Positions 42,955 through 52,461 are shown, numbered from the stretch's first letter. The stretch is DNA of 53,942 nt from Thermoanaerobacter sp. A7A (GCF_000445185.1 NZ_AVAF01000115.1:1-53942), one strand, 5' to 3'. The notes: generated from the sequence alone by a model not told the origin. Translations and numbers: made by a program.

Positions 42955-43637
42955 ATTTCTGCAATTCTTTTTAATTTTTCTTCATTTTTTATGATAATTT
43001 TTCCTCGTAAAAGTGTAACAATATTTTCTTTTTCGAAGTCTTTAAGTATTCTACTGATTACTTCTCTTGCGGTACCCAATTCTGCGGCGATTTTTTCATG
43101 GGTAATTTCCAAGCTTCCTTTTTGCCCATTTTCAGCTGATTTTTTTAATATAAATTTAGCCAATCTTAAGTTTACATTTTTAAATACAATTTCATCAATT
43201 AACAATATAACTTCTTGAAACCTTGTAGATACAGTATTAAAAATGAATTGTTGGAATGATGGCTCTGTAAAAAATAAATCATTATAAAATGAAACTGGAA
43301 TAAGACCAACTAAAACTTCTTGTTCAGCTTCAGCAGTTGCAGGATAAGGTGTATTACTCATAATAGACGCTACATTTAAGACACAGGTTTCGCCATCGTA
43401 AAGTCTGTAGAGAGTTATTTCCTTTCCTTCAGGAGAAAGTTTATATACTCTTACTACTCCATTTATAACAAAAACTATGTCGGTACAGTAATCTCCTTCT
43501 TCTAAAAGTTTTTCTCCATTTTTCAACTTGATAATTTTGATGATTCTCATAAAATTGTCTAACTTATTTTTATCCTTTAGGTTTTTAATAAAAGGGAATT
43601 TATTTTTGATTTCATGGATTAAGCCATCGTCAATCAT
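42951..43637 (-). CDS. Crp/Fnr-family transcriptional regulator
   Basis: 228 residues. N-terminal cyclic-nucleotide-binding fold (KNGEKLLEEGDYCTDIVFVINGVVRVYK), a long dimer helix, and a C-terminal winged helix with ITHEKIAAELGTAREVISRILKDF divided by the turn. It lacks the N-terminal Cys cluster of Fnr. Two cysteines (DYCTD and GETCVL) could be redox sensors, and Arg/Ser residues of cAMP binding are not evident. Similar regulators in anaerobes respond to oxygen or to metabolites. Likely target: the DUF2892 gene next door. Confidence 0.9.
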   Translation of the reverse strand: MIDDGLIHEIKNKFPFIKNLKDKNKLDNFMRIIKIIKLKNGEKLLEEGDYCTDIVFVINGVVRVYKLSPEGKEITLYRLYDGETCVLNVASIMSNTPYPATAEAEQEVLVGLIPVSFYNDLFFTEPSFQQFIFNTVSTRFQEVILLIDEIVFKNVNLRLAKFILKKSAENGQKGSLEITHEKIAAELGTAREVISRILKDFEKENIVTLLRGKIIIKNEEKLKRIAEM

Positions 43638-43678
43638 TTTCTTACCTCCCAGTTAATTTTATAATGCTTAAATAGTGA

Positions 43679-43724
43679 TAAAAAGGTGCAGTAAAGCGTA
43701 TTAAAAATCTTTTACTGCACCTTT
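43679..43724 (-). terminator. Terminator of the MATE gene
   Basis: GGTGCAGTAAA and TTTACTGCACC pair, extended by flanking bases, around a loop that holds the MATE stop codon; read on the minus strand the stem ends in TTTTT. It insulates the MATE gene from the downstream regulator. Confidence 0.8.
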
Positions 43725-45053
43725 CAATTTATTTATTTCTTTTCTAAAGTATAAATACATTGTAGTTCCTTCAAAAGCCCATTGGATAGCTGTTACAAAC
43801 CATACATATACAACTCCTAATTTTAAGATGTAAATGACTACGTACATAAGAGGAAGTCTTATAAACCAGCTGGATATTGTAGAGATAATAAAGGGAGTCT
43901 TTGTATTTCCACTTCCTTTAAGGCCTCCTCCATAAACCATACCAACTGCCATAAAAGGCTGTTCAATGGAGGCTACCATAAGGCAAAGGATGCCGACAGC
44001 TATTACGTCAGCATCTTTTATAAAAGCTCTTATAAAGAGATGGGGTATTGTCAGAAATAGTATAGACATTGTACCCATAATTGCTACAGCAAATAATGCC
44101 GAAATATTTGTATACCTTTTTGCACTGTCATATTTTTTAGCTCCTACCATTTGACCTGCCATTGTGGTTGCAGCGACTGCAAAACCCCATCCTGGCATAA
44201 AAGATATAGATTCAATCGTAGTTGCAATTTGATTTGCTGCAAAAGCTACTGTCCCAAGGTGCATTATCATGAATATTGAAATAAGTCGACTTATGTCAAA
44301 GGCAGCTTCTTGAAGAGAAGCAGGGAAGGCAAGTTTCAGTATATCTACAATTATTTGCCTGTCAAAGTCCACTATATCACGAAGCTCGATATTTAATATT
44401 TTTTGGTTGAAGTAATATAACATTATAAATATAAAGCCAGTAATTTGTGCTATAGTAGTAGCAATTGCAGACCCTTTTGCACCTAAAGCAGGCAATCCGA
44501 ATTTTCCAAATATCAAAATCCAGTCCAATAAAATATTAATAAATATGACTATACTTGCTCCTATCATAGGCGTTTTTGTATTTCCTTGAGCTCTTAAAAT
44601 TGCGTTTAATATATTCATAAGCATATTAAAGAAAATACCTATTGATGCAATTTTTATAAATATCCTTCCTAAGACAAGCACATTACCAGTAGCGCCAGCT
44701 ATTATTAAAAAATTTCCTGCAAAGGTAAAAAGTATTAAAGAAATGAAAATAGCAAAAATAAATCCTAAAAAAATTCCTTGAGATGCGTATTTTTTAGCAA
44801 CTTCAAAATCTTTCGCTCCAATACTACGGGCGACATAAGAAGTTACTCCTATGGAGATTCCCATTGCTATAAAAATATTAGAGAAGGTATATATAATTTC
44901 TGATGCAAGGCCTACAGCGCTGACACTGTCTTTACCGCCAAATTGTCCCACCATCATCGTATCTACTACCCACACTACCATGTATAGTAGCATTTCTCCA
45001 ACTGCAGGTAGTGCTAAATTAAGTATTTCTTTTATTTCTTTTTTAGTTGCCAT
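43701..45053 (-). CDS. MATE-family multidrug/sodium antiporter
   Basis: 450 residues with about twelve membrane helices in two similar halves, typical of the NorM/DinF exporters. Recognised pieces: LPAVGEMLLYMVVWVVDTMM at the first helix, IGASIVIFINILLDW at the middle, GWGFAVAATTMAGQMVGA and GMVYGGGLKGSGNTKTP in the second half. It probably exports cationic compounds using a sodium or proton gradient. AGGAGG precedes ATG; TATAAT about 120 bases upstream (near 45175) is a possible -10. Substrate unknown. Confidence 0.92.
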   Translation of the reverse strand: MATKKEIKEILNLALPAVGEMLLYMVVWVVDTMMVGQFGGKDSVSAVGLASEIIYTFSNIFIAMGISIGVTSYVARSIGAKDFEVAKKYASQGIFLGFIFAIFISLILFTFAGNFLIIAGATGNVLVLGRIFIKIASIGIFFNMLMNILNAILRAQGNTKTPMIGASIVIFINILLDWILIFGKFGLPALGAKGSAIATTIAQITGFIFIMLYYFNQKILNIELRDIVDFDRQIIVDILKLAFPASLQEAAFDISRLISIFMIMHLGTVAFAANQIATTIESISFMPGWGFAVAATTMAGQMVGAKKYDSAKRYTNISALFAVAIMGTMSILFLTIPHLFIRAFIKDADVIAVGILCLMVASIEQPFMAVGMVYGGGLKGSGNTKTPFIISTISSWFIRLPLMYVVIYILKLGVVYVWFVTAIQWAFEGTTMYLYFRKEINKLKGAVKDF

Positions 45054-45057
45054 ATAA

Positions 45058-45335
45058 TACCTCCTGTTTGTTGAGGAATTGGCGGAGTTTATACAACCAT
45101 TATTTTATATTAATTCCTTTTTAAATTTATCTATTGTATTCTTCAAAAATTCCACTTTTTAATTGCTAATAGTATTATAGCACAAAAGGGAAAATTTACA
45201 GTAACGAAGACTTATACTTAAGGATAAGGAGACAGGGGCCTGGCTGAAAAATAAGAAAATGAAAAAAATATTGTAACAGGGACTTGTTTAACAATATGAT
45301 ATAATATATATATAATTTACGATAGGAGGTAGTAA
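45058..45335. other. Gene-free stretch upstream of the MATE and transposase-remnant genes
   Basis: AT-rich. It carries the MATE promoter region on the minus strand. Near 45225-45245 is GGAGACAGGGGCCTGG, the kind of GC-rich motif often found beside RAYT-type transposases. A small interrupted hairpin (ATTGTAACA/TGTTTAACAAT) is at 45273-45298. No gene seen. Confidence 0.4.
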
Positions 45336-45486
45336 ATGCCAAGGAAAGCACGAGAAAAGAGCAAAACGGGAATTTACCACATCATGCTAAGAGGAATTAA
45401 TCACGAAACCATATTTCAAAGTGACGGTGATTATGTTAAAATTTATCAACATAATACAGGAGTTAAGGAATAATGTTGAAATAATA
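45336..45486 (+). pseudogene. Truncated REP-associated (Y1/IS200-like) transposase
   Basis: AGGAGG then ATG 45336 begin MPRKAREKSKTGIYHIMLRG, the classic N-terminus of RAYT (TnpA-REP) transposases. Reading continues as DYVK; then an extra A in the run 45438-45441 shifts the frame. Correcting it gives FINIIQELRNNVEII, the expected next part, and similarity stops there. The HUH motif and the catalytic Tyr are lost, so it is inactive. The uncorrected frame stops at 45473 after 45 residues. Confidence 0.75.
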
Positions 45487-45503
45487 TGGTGGAGGTGGGT
45501 TAA

Positions 45504-46078
45504 TTGACAACAATTTATTTTATTCGTCATGCAGAATCAGACTATACAGAGCACAATGATGAGTTAAGACCTCTTACAGGATAAAGGCTTAATCGATAGA
45601 CAACTTGTCACAGCTTATTTGATGGATAAAGATATTAAAATTATTTTATCAAGTCCATATAAACGAGCAGTTGGATACTTTGGTAGATTTTGCTAATAAA
45701 GTTAACCTACCAGTAATTACTGTTCCGGATTTTAGAGAATGCAAGGTTGATAGTGAATGGATTGATGATTTTGATTCTTTTGCGAGACAGCAATGGCAAG
45801 ATTTTAATTTTAAATTATCAGATGGGGAAAGTTTATCAGAGGTACAGCAACGAGGTATTGCAGCACTGAAAAAAGTTTTAGAGAATTATAAAAACCAAAA
45901 TATTGCAATAGGGACTCATGGTACTATATTGAGTACTATTATCAATTTTTATGATAAATCATTTGGATATAATGAATTTAATGAAATCAAACATGTTATG
46001 CCGTGGATTGTAAAGTTTGAGTTTGATGGCGACAAATGTATAGAGATCGAAAAAATTAATATTTTTAAGTATAAATAA
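45504..46078 (+). pseudogene. Histidine phosphatase (phosphoglycerate mutase-like), two frameshifts
   Basis: TTG 45504 follows GGAGGTGG. It reads MTTIYFIRHAESDYTEHNDE, with the RHAE phosphohistidine motif, then hits a stop at 45582. Removing one G of the GG at 45579-45580 restores KGLIDRQLVTAYLMDKDI and SSPYKRA; removing one G of the GG at 45673-45674 restores DTLVDFANKV through to the end, including IAIGTHGTILSTI with the second catalytic His. The repaired protein would be about 190 residues. As given it is broken twice, by decay or by sequence error. Confidence 0.8.
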
Positions 46079-46131
46079 ACATACTGTGGTTTACTTTATG
46101 TATCAGAAATTAATATGGGAGGTATAATTCC

Positions 46132-46617
46132 ATGATGAATAAATTTTTACAGCAATTCATACTTTTGTTTTTGGTAATGTTTATTTTTTGCGGATGTGGC
46201 AATATTAGCAGTTATCAAAAAGAAATATACAATGACAATGCTAAAATAATAAATGAAGGAGATAGTTATACATTTTTAAATAGGGTAGGAGATATAAAAG
46301 ATAACAACTTAAAAATAGTATACAGTGGTTTTTATGGAATGGAGACTATTTGGGAAGTAGAATCTGAGGGGAATGGGACAGTAACGATTAAATTTGATTC
46401 AAAAGTAGATAAAGGCAAATTCAAATTGGTATTTATTACACCTGAAAATAAAGTAATAAATGTTTTTGAACAAAGCGGAAAAGGTGAAAAAACTATACAA
46501 ACTGAAAAAGGTAAAAGCAGGATAAAAATTGTAGGTAATAATGCAAAAGGACAGATTGAAATAAATATTAAGACTTCCGGGTATGCTATGCTAAAGAAAA
46601 TTCAAAACATTTTTTAA
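46132..46617 (+). CDS. Predicted lipoprotein of unknown function
   Basis: 161 residues with a lipoprotein signal (hydrophobic 10-20, lipobox MFIFCGC, probable lipidated Cys near 23). GGGAGG precedes the double ATG. The mature part is beta-rich (GNGTVTIKFDSKVDKGKFKL, VFEQSGKGEKTI), which looks like a small jelly-roll or Ig-like domain ending in a short hydrophobic stretch. I do not recognise the family. It has no clear functional link with its neighbours. Confidence 0.65.
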   Translation: MMNKFLQQFILLFLVMFIFCGCGNISSYQKEIYNDNAKIINEGDSYTFLNRVGDIKDNNLKIVYSGFYGMETIWEVESEGNGTVTIKFDSKVDKGKFKLVFITPENKVINVFEQSGKGEKTIQTEKGKSRIKIVGNNAKGQIEINIKTSGYAMLKKIQNIF

Positions 46618-46679
46618 AATACAAACTATGATTTGTCAACATATCATATCATGCTAAAATAATATTGAGGTGACTTATA

Positions 46680-47597
46680 TTGGAGCATTTTATTATAGTA
46701 GAAAAGATTTTGTTGAACATTGGAATTATTTTATTGGGATATTTATTTAAAAGATTAAAAATCATACCAGATAACGCTGGAGATGTACTAAGTAAAATAG
46801 TTTTATATATTACACTACCTGCTACAATATTAATAGTTTTTTCTGAGCATACTATTAATTTGCATTTATTAATTTTGCCTATTATAAGTATTCTTTTAGG
46901 TTTACTTACTTTTTTATTAGGTTATTTTATTGTAAAAAAAGTTAAATTGGATGATGAAGATAAATGGACTTTATTAGTTTCTATATGTGGGTATAATATT
47001 GGTTTATTTGCTTTGCCTTTTATACAGCAGGTGTATGGAAGTAAAGGAGTAATGACTATTTCAATGTTTGATATAGGCAATTCTTTTATTGTTTTTGGAC
47101 TTGCTTATGCTGTAGCATTTTTAGGCTCTGATAAGGAGAATTTTAATTTAAAAGAAGTAATAAGAAAAATAATTTTTTTCTTTCCACTTGATATATATTT
47201 ATTGTCTCTCTTGATGAATTTTTTAAATATTAAGTTAGAACGAATTGTTAAAGATTTTATTTATCAGCTCTCTATACCTAACAGTTTTCTTGCTTTATTT
47301 ACAATAGGTTACTTTTTAGATTTTAACTTAAATAAAGATGAGTTAAAAGCTTTGGGCATAGGTATGTTTGTAAAATTTTTGCCTGGTATCATTTTATTTT
47401 TATTATTGGCATTTTTATTTGATACAAGCCAATTGATTGTAAAAATTATTGCAATTGGTTCTATACTCCCAACTCCAATGGTGGCTGTAGTATATTCCAA
47501 TGAAAGGGGATTAAATTCTAAACTGGCTTCTGTTTTTATAACGATGTCAATAGTTATTGGAGTTATATTAATGAGTATTGTTATGCTAAAATGGTAA
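46680..47597 (+). CDS. AEC-family (auxin efflux carrier-like) transporter
   Basis: 305 residues, about ten membrane helices in two five-helix halves. Typical pieces: LLNIGIILLGYLFKRL at the N-terminus, ISKI-like VLSKIVLYITLPATI with its conserved Pro, the central CGYNIGLFALPF and GSILPTPMVAVVYSNERG. AEC proteins export or import organic anions such as malate or auxin-like acids. Start TTG 46680 after GAGGTG. TTGTCA-N16-TAAAAT lies upstream (about 46632-46660). Confidence 0.85.
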   Translation: MEHFIIVEKILLNIGIILLGYLFKRLKIIPDNAGDVLSKIVLYITLPATILIVFSEHTINLHLLILPIISILLGLLTFLLGYFIVKKVKLDDEDKWTLLVSICGYNIGLFALPFIQQVYGSKGVMTISMFDIGNSFIVFGLAYAVAFLGSDKENFNLKEVIRKIIFFFPLDIYLLSLLMNFLNIKLERIVKDFIYQLSIPNSFLALFTIGYFLDFNLNKDELKALGIGMFVKFLPGIILFLLLAFLFDTSQLIVKIIAIGSILPTPMVAVVYSNERGLNSKLASVFITMSIVIGVILMSIVMLKW

Positions 47598-47610
47598 AAT
47601 TAATTAAATA

Positions 47611-47703
47611 TCATTTATTTATTTTTTTAATGTAAAGTCTTTTAGGCTTTTCTAGAAAACTTCTGCAACTTTTTCTATTTTTAAGTTTGTCTAGTGCATC
47701 CAT
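47611..47703 (-). pseudogene. N-terminal remnant of a nitroreductase gene
   Basis: On the minus strand, ATG 47703 has AAAGGAGGGC at a good distance and reads MDALDKLKNRKSCRSFLEKP before stopping after 30 codons. It matches the start of nitroreductases; the intact one in this window begins MKALEALKKRRSIRKYIDKP. Promoter-like TATAAT is still visible upstream. The rest of the gene is gone, so this is a truncated relic. Confidence 0.6.
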
Positions 47704-47872
47704 TGAAAGCCCTCCTTTTCATTTGATTTGCTAATGTTATTATAACATAGATATTGACATAATTAAGCCAATGAAACCTTTAATGAAAAACTTTTATTTA
47801 CCTCTTCACTTTATCAGTTCAATTTGATAAAATATGTACTATACATAAAAAAGGTATAAAGGGGGATGCATT

Positions 47873-49435
47873 GTGAAGAGTATACGGATATACGACACAA
47901 CATTAAGAGATGGGGTTCAAGGACAAGGTATATCTTTTACTGTGGAAGACAAATTAAAGATAGTTAAAGTTCTTGATGAGTTTGGTGTAACATATATTGA
48001 GGCAGGTAATCCTGGGTCTAATCCTAAAGATATTGAATTTTTTGAAAGAGTTAAAAATATTAAGTTAAAAAATGCTAAATTAATCGCTTTTGGCAGCACA
48101 AGAAGAGCGAATACAACTACCGAAGAGGATGCTAATGTGATTTCCCTTTTAAATGCTGACACAGAGGTAGTAACTATTTTTGGCAAGTCATGGGACTTTC
48201 AAGTTACAGAAATTTTGAAAACTACTTTAGAAGAAAACTTAAAAATGATTTATGATACAGTAAAGTTTTTTAAAGACAAAGGTAAGTCAGTTATATTTGA
48301 TGCAGAGCATTTTTTTGATGGTTACAAACAAAATCCAGAGTATGCTTTAAAGACATTAGAAGTAGCATTAGAGGCGGGCGCAGACAGTATATGCTTGTGT
48401 GATACAAAAGGCGGAGCTTTTCCTATGGAGGTTTATGAAATAACAAAAACTGTTGTGGATAAATTTAATACAGAAGTAGGAATACACTGTCATAATGATA
48501 ACGGAATGGCTGTCGCAGATTCTATAATGGCAGTACAAGCAGGGGCAATACAAGTACAAGGTACAATAAACGGTTATGGTGAAAGATGTGGCAATGCGAA
48601 TTTATGTACCTTGATACCGAATTTGCAATTACTTATGGGATATAAATGTGTGCCTGATGAAAATCTAAAACAATTGACTCATTTAGCCAGATTTGTAAGT
48701 GAAATTGCAAATGTCACTCACGATGAAAGGGCGCCTTATGTGGGGAAAAATGCTTTTTCCCACAAAGCGGGGATGCATGCTGATGCTGTAAATAAAAATA
48801 CTTATTCTTATGAACTGATTGACCCTTCTTTAGTGGGAAATAGTAGGACCTTTTTGATTTCTGAAGTTGCAGGCAGAGGAACAGTGCTAAATGCCATAAA
48901 TGAAATAGATCCAACTATTACAAAGGATTCTCCTGAAACAAAGTTAATTTTAGATAAATTAAAAGAAATGGAGTATTTAGGGTATCAATATGAAAATGCA
49001 GGAGGTTCTTTAGAACTTTTGATAAGAAAGGTTCTTGGAAAATATAAACCAGCATTTAATTTAAAAGAGTTCAAAGTTATTGTAAATGAGCCTTCTGTAA
49101 ATAGTGTTAATTCTTCAGCACTTATAAAAGTGGAAGTCGATAGTATAGAGGAGATAGCTGCAGCTGAGGGAGATGGGCCAGTACATGCTCTTGATAATGC
49201 TGTAAGAAGAGTACTGGAGAGATTTTACCCACAGATAAAAGAAATGAGGTTGACAGATTATAAAGTGAGGGTTTTGGATTCTAATTCTGCAACTGCTGCT
49301 AAAGTTAGAGTTATAATAGAGTCGACAGACGGAAAAGATTCATGGAGCACAATTGGGGTTTCTACAGATATTATTGAGGCCAGTTGGAGAGCCCTTGTTG
49401 ATTCAATAGAGTACAAACTTAACAAAGAAAGTTAA
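47873..49435 (+). CDS. cimA: (R)-citramalate synthase
   Basis: Condenses pyruvate and acetyl-CoA to citramalate, the first step of the threonine-independent isoleucine route. 520 residues. Catalytic TIM barrel: DTTLRDGVQGQGISF, AGNPGSNPKD, GSTRRANTT, DAEHFFDGYK, HCHNDNGMAVA, and GTINGYGERCGNANL. The C-terminal LeuA-type regulatory domain is about 400-520. GSTRR and FFDGYK separate it from 2-isopropylmalate synthase. Start GTG 47873 after AAGGGGGATG. No other branched-chain genes adjoin. Confidence 0.92.
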   Translation: MKSIRIYDTTLRDGVQGQGISFTVEDKLKIVKVLDEFGVTYIEAGNPGSNPKDIEFFERVKNIKLKNAKLIAFGSTRRANTTTEEDANVISLLNADTEVVTIFGKSWDFQVTEILKTTLEENLKMIYDTVKFFKDKGKSVIFDAEHFFDGYKQNPEYALKTLEVALEAGADSICLCDTKGGAFPMEVYEITKTVVDKFNTEVGIHCHNDNGMAVADSIMAVQAGAIQVQGTINGYGERCGNANLCTLIPNLQLLMGYKCVPDENLKQLTHLARFVSEIANVTHDERAPYVGKNAFSHKAGMHADAVNKNTYSYELIDPSLVGNSRTFLISEVAGRGTVLNAINEIDPTITKDSPETKLILDKLKEMEYLGYQYENAGGSLELLIRKVLGKYKPAFNLKEFKVIVNEPSVNSVNSSALIKVEVDSIEEIAAAEGDGPVHALDNAVRRVLERFYPQIKEMRLTDYKVRVLDSNSATAAKVRVIIESTDGKDSWSTIGVSTDIIEASWRALVDSIEYKLNKES

Positions 49436-49445
49436 TTCAAAAGCG

Positions 49446-49510
49446 GAGAAATTGACATGAATTGTCATTGATGTTAAAGTAAAAATGAACATGTCAATTT
49501 CTCTTTTTTT
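49446..49510 (+). terminator. Terminator of cimA
   Basis: 14-bp perfect stem (GAGAAATTGACATG with CATGTCAATTTCTC) around a 30-base loop, followed by seven T. Confidence 0.85.
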
Positions 49511-49526
49511 GAAAGGAGAAATTTGA

Positions 49527-50465
49527 ATGATAATAAGTGCGAGCAGGAGAACGGATATTCCGGCTTTTTACAGCGATTGGTTTTTTAAAAGAATTGAGGA
49601 AGGCTATGTTTTGGTGAGGAATCCTTTTAATTTTCATCAAGTCAGTAAAGTTTCTTTAAAGAAAGATGCAGTAGATGGCATTGTGTTTTGGACAAAAAAT
49701 CCAGAAAAAATGATACCAAAATTGCATTTAATAGAGGACTATACATATTATTTTCAATTTACTTTAAATCCTTATGATAAAAAAATAGAAAAAAATGTGC
49801 CGAAAAAGTCTCATGCAATTGAAGTTTTTAAAAGGTTAGCCAAAGAAATAGGGAAAAAGCGTGTTATTTTAAGATATGACCCTATTATTTTAACTCAAGG
49901 GTTTGATATAGATTACCATGTGAAAAATTTTGAAGAGATACTGTCTAAACTTTACGGCTACACTTCAAAATGTATCATTAGTTTTGTGACCTTTTATCCT
50001 AAAGTGCGTAAGAATTTAGAAAAGATAGGTGCTTATGAGATAAATAAAGAACAGAAGTTAGAAATTGCACATAGATTTTATGAAATAGCGAAAGAGCACT
50101 CAATTAAACTTGAGATTTGTGCTGAAGAATTGGATTTATCTTCCTATGGTGTAGAGCATGCAAGATGTATAGACCCGGATTTAATAGCGGAACTTTCGGG
50201 GAAAAAGCTTAATGTAGGAAAAGATAAAAATCAGAGGAAGCTTTGTGGTTGCGCTGAAAGCGTCGATGTTGGTGCTTATGATACTTGTTTGCATGGTTGT
50301 ATTTATTGCTATGCAAACAGCAATATAAGTTCTATAAAAGAAAATGTAAAGCAATATAATGTGAATTCTCCATTGTTGTGTAGCAAATTGGCAAAAGATG
50401 ATGTAATAAAAAAAAGGGAAATTAAATCTTGCGCTATTAGCCAAACTTCAATTTTTGATAAATGA
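49527..50465 (+). CDS. DUF1848 protein (putative Fe-S / radical-SAM-like)
   Basis: 312 residues. The N-terminus IISASRRTDIPAFYSDWF and VDGIVFWTKNPEKM, plus ILRYDPI, are marks of DUF1848. The C-terminus has KLCGCAESVDVGAYDTC and then CLHGCIYCYAN, a CxxxCxxCY-like cluster motif similar to that of radical SAM enzymes but near the end rather than the start of the protein. The barrel-like core and late Cys cluster are typical of this uncharacterised family. No genome context clue: it stands alone with its own ribosome site GAAAGGAG. Confidence 0.82.
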   Translation: MIISASRRTDIPAFYSDWFFKRIEEGYVLVRNPFNFHQVSKVSLKKDAVDGIVFWTKNPEKMIPKLHLIEDYTYYFQFTLNPYDKKIEKNVPKKSHAIEVFKRLAKEIGKKRVILRYDPIILTQGFDIDYHVKNFEEILSKLYGYTSKCIISFVTFYPKVRKNLEKIGAYEINKEQKLEIAHRFYEIAKEHSIKLEICAEELDLSSYGVEHARCIDPDLIAELSGKKLNVGKDKNQRKLCGCAESVDVGAYDTCLHGCIYCYANSNISSIKENVKQYNVNSPLLCSKLAKDDVIKKREIKSCAISQTSIFDK

Positions 50466-50514
50466 AAAATATGTGTATGTGAAAAACTTTTTTGTTTTAG
50501 TGGTTGTATTATTA

Positions 50515-50546
50515 AAGGGATAGTTTTTGACCATCCCTTATTTTTG
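50515..50546 (+). terminator. Terminator of the DUF1848 gene
   Basis: AAGGGAT and ATCCCTT pair around an 11-base loop, followed by ATTTTTG. The minus-strand pepT gene ends inside this region. Confidence 0.7.
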
Positions 50547-51764
50547 TGCATAAAGCTCAATTATTTTTATTATAACTTCGACTGCTTTTTCCATTGCATA
50601 TGTCGGTATAAATTCATATTTACCGTGAAAATTATGCCCTCCTGTGAATAAATTAGGTGTTGGAAGCCCCATATAGCTTAATCTTGCTCCATCAGTGCCT
50701 CCTCTTATAGGCACTATTTTAGGTTCCACTCCTACTAATTTCATTGCTTCTAATGCTGTATCGACTATGTGCATATGCTTTTCAATTATTTCTCTCATAT
50801 TGTAATACTGGTCTTTAAGTTCAAGCTCTAGTGTGCCTTCACCATATTTTTTATTTAATGTTTCTACAATGCTTTTTAGGTATTCTTTTTTATCTAAAAA
50901 AGTTTGCTTATTAAAATCTCTGATAATATAATACATTTTAGTTTGTTCTACATTGCCTTCAAAATTGTTCAAATGATAAAAACCTTCATATCCTTCAGTA
51001 TGGGCAGGAATTTCATGTTCAGGTAACATATTTTGGAGTTCTATTCCAATCAAAATGGAGTTTTTCATCTTGCCTTTTGCTGTTCCAGTATGCACATTTC
51101 TGCCATTAATTTTGATTTTAGCACTGGCAGCATTGAAATTTTCGTATTCTATTTCTCCAATTCCACCGCCATCTACAGTATAAGCAAAATCACAATTAAA
51201 TTTTTTTACATCAAATTTGTCTACACCCCTACCAATTTCTTCATCAGGTGTGAAGGCTACTTTTATATTGCCATGCTTTATTTCAGGATGATTTATTAAA
51301 TATTCCATAGCTGTTATTATTTCTGCAATTCCTGCTTTATCATCAGCTCCCAAAAGAGTTGTTCCGTCTGTGGTGATTAAAGTTTTTCCTATGTAATTTT
51401 TAAGCTCTGGAAATTCAGTAGGAGATAATACTATGTTTTTTTCTTTGTTTAAGATTATATCTTTGCCATCATAATTTTCTATTATCTGAGGCTTTACGTC
51501 TTTGCCGCACATGTCAGGACTTGTGTCCATATGAGCTATAAATCCTATTGTAGGAAGTTCTTTGTCAGTATTTGAAGGAAGTAAAGCCGTAACATAACCG
51601 TTTTCATCTACATTCACCTCTTTAAGGCCTATTTCTTCAAGCTCATTTGCTAATTCTTTTGCAAATATTACTTGTCCCTCAGTGCTGGGATAAGTTGTTG
51701 AGTTTTCATCCGATGTTGTATGATATTTTACATATTTTAAAAATCTCTCCACTACTTTTGACAT
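50538..51764 (-). CDS. pepT: Tripeptide aminopeptidase PepT
   Basis: M20 metallopeptidase releasing the N-terminal residue of tripeptides, 408 residues from the ATG at 51764 (GAAAGAGGG upstream; the longer frame starts at 51782 next to the nitroreductase stop). Zinc-site landmarks: [42 protein letters not shown] and, near the C-terminus, the His in [12 protein letters not shown]. It is the second gene after the nitroreductase, 18 bases apart, probably co-transcribed. Confidence 0.94.
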   Translation of the reverse strand: MSKVVERFLKYVKYHTTSDENSTTYPSTEGQVIFAKELANELEEIGLKEVNVDENGYVTALLPSNTDKELPTIGFIAHMDTSPDMCGKDVKPQIIENYDGKDIILNKEKNIVLSPTEFPELKNYIGKTLITTDGTTLLGADDKAGIAEIITAMEYLINHPEIKHGNIKVAFTPDEEIGRGVDKFDVKKFNCDFAYTVDGGGIGEIEYENFNAASAKIKINGRNVHTGTAKGKMKNSILIGIELQNMLPEHEIPAHTEGYEGFYHLNNFEGNVEQTKMYYIIRDFNKQTFLDKKEYLKSIVETLNKKYGEGTLELELKDQYYNMREIIEKHMHIVDTALEAMKLVGVEPKIVPIRGGTDGARLSYMGLPTPNLFTGGHNFHGKYEFIPTYAMEKAVEVIIKIIELYAQK

Positions 51765-51782
51765 ATTATAACCCTCTTTCAT

Positions 51783-52280
51783 TTAAAATTTTTCCCAATG
51801 TAAAACTTCAGATAAAGCTTTTTTATATTTTGGTTGTGGCTCTTCTGCGGGATATCCTAATGATATAATAGAAATCATTCTTAAGTTGTCAGGAATGTTG
51901 AGGTATTCGTTTATTTCTTTTTCATAGGTTCTGTTATACCCAGCTACCCAACAGGAACCTATGCCGTAGGCAGTAGCTGCGAGTAATATATTTTCTGTTG
52001 CTGCTGAACCATCTTCCAGGTGATGTCTGTTATTTTTATCGCAGTAGACGATGATACAAGCTCCTGCATCTTTAATAAATTTCCCATATGTAGCTTTTTC
52101 TGCTATGAATTTAAGTCTTTCTTTGTCTGTTATAACGACGAAATGCCAAGGCTGTGCGTTATTTCCACTGGGAGCAAGCCTTGCGCAGTCTATTATGTCT
52201 TCTAATATTTCTTTTGGAATAGGTTTATCTATGTATTTCCTTATACTTCTTCTCTTTTTTAAAGCCTCTAATGCCTTCAT
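51783..52280 (-). CDS. Nitroreductase-family flavoprotein
   Basis: 165 residues, short for the family. FMN contacts are visible: KRRSIRKY near the N-terminus, LAPSGNNAQPWHFVV, and YGIGSCWVAGY. The protein is the dimeric FMN type that reduces nitro compounds, quinones or flavins with NAD(P)H; the native substrate is unknown. AGAGGAGG lies before the ATG. It leads the pepT unit. A relic of a related gene occurs at 47611-47703. Confidence 0.88.
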   Translation of the reverse strand: MKALEALKKRRSIRKYIDKPIPKEILEDIIDCARLAPSGNNAQPWHFVVITDKERLKFIAEKATYGKFIKDAGACIIVYCDKNNRHHLEDGSAATENILLAATAYGIGSCWVAGYNRTYEKEINEYLNIPDNLRMISIISLGYPAEEPQPKYKKALSEVLHWEKF

Positions 52281-52399
52281 AACTTTTGCACCTCCTCTTT
52301 ATATTATATCCCATAAAGTAAAAATTCCAAAAAGATTGACAAAAATTTATTACTGTATAAAAATAAAGCTAAGTAAACTTATACATACTTTTGAAAAAC

Positions 52400-52428
52400 T
52401 TGAATAAGATAGATTTATGATATAAAAT
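52400..52428 (+). promoter_or_regulatory. Probable promoter of pgi
   Basis: TTGAAT (52400-52405), 17 bases, TAAAAT (52423-52428), giving a short leader to ATG 52462. A further TTGACA at 52337 has T/A-rich sequence 14-16 bases downstream and may be a second start. Confidence 0.5.
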
Positions 52429-52461
52429 ATGAGTATGTAAATAAGGAATGGAGGTTTACAT

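Noticed and set aside
47704-47872. T-box or attenuator leader before cimA
   Set aside because: No T-box sequence, terminator pair or leader peptide is visible; only AT-rich DNA with weak promoter-like boxes.
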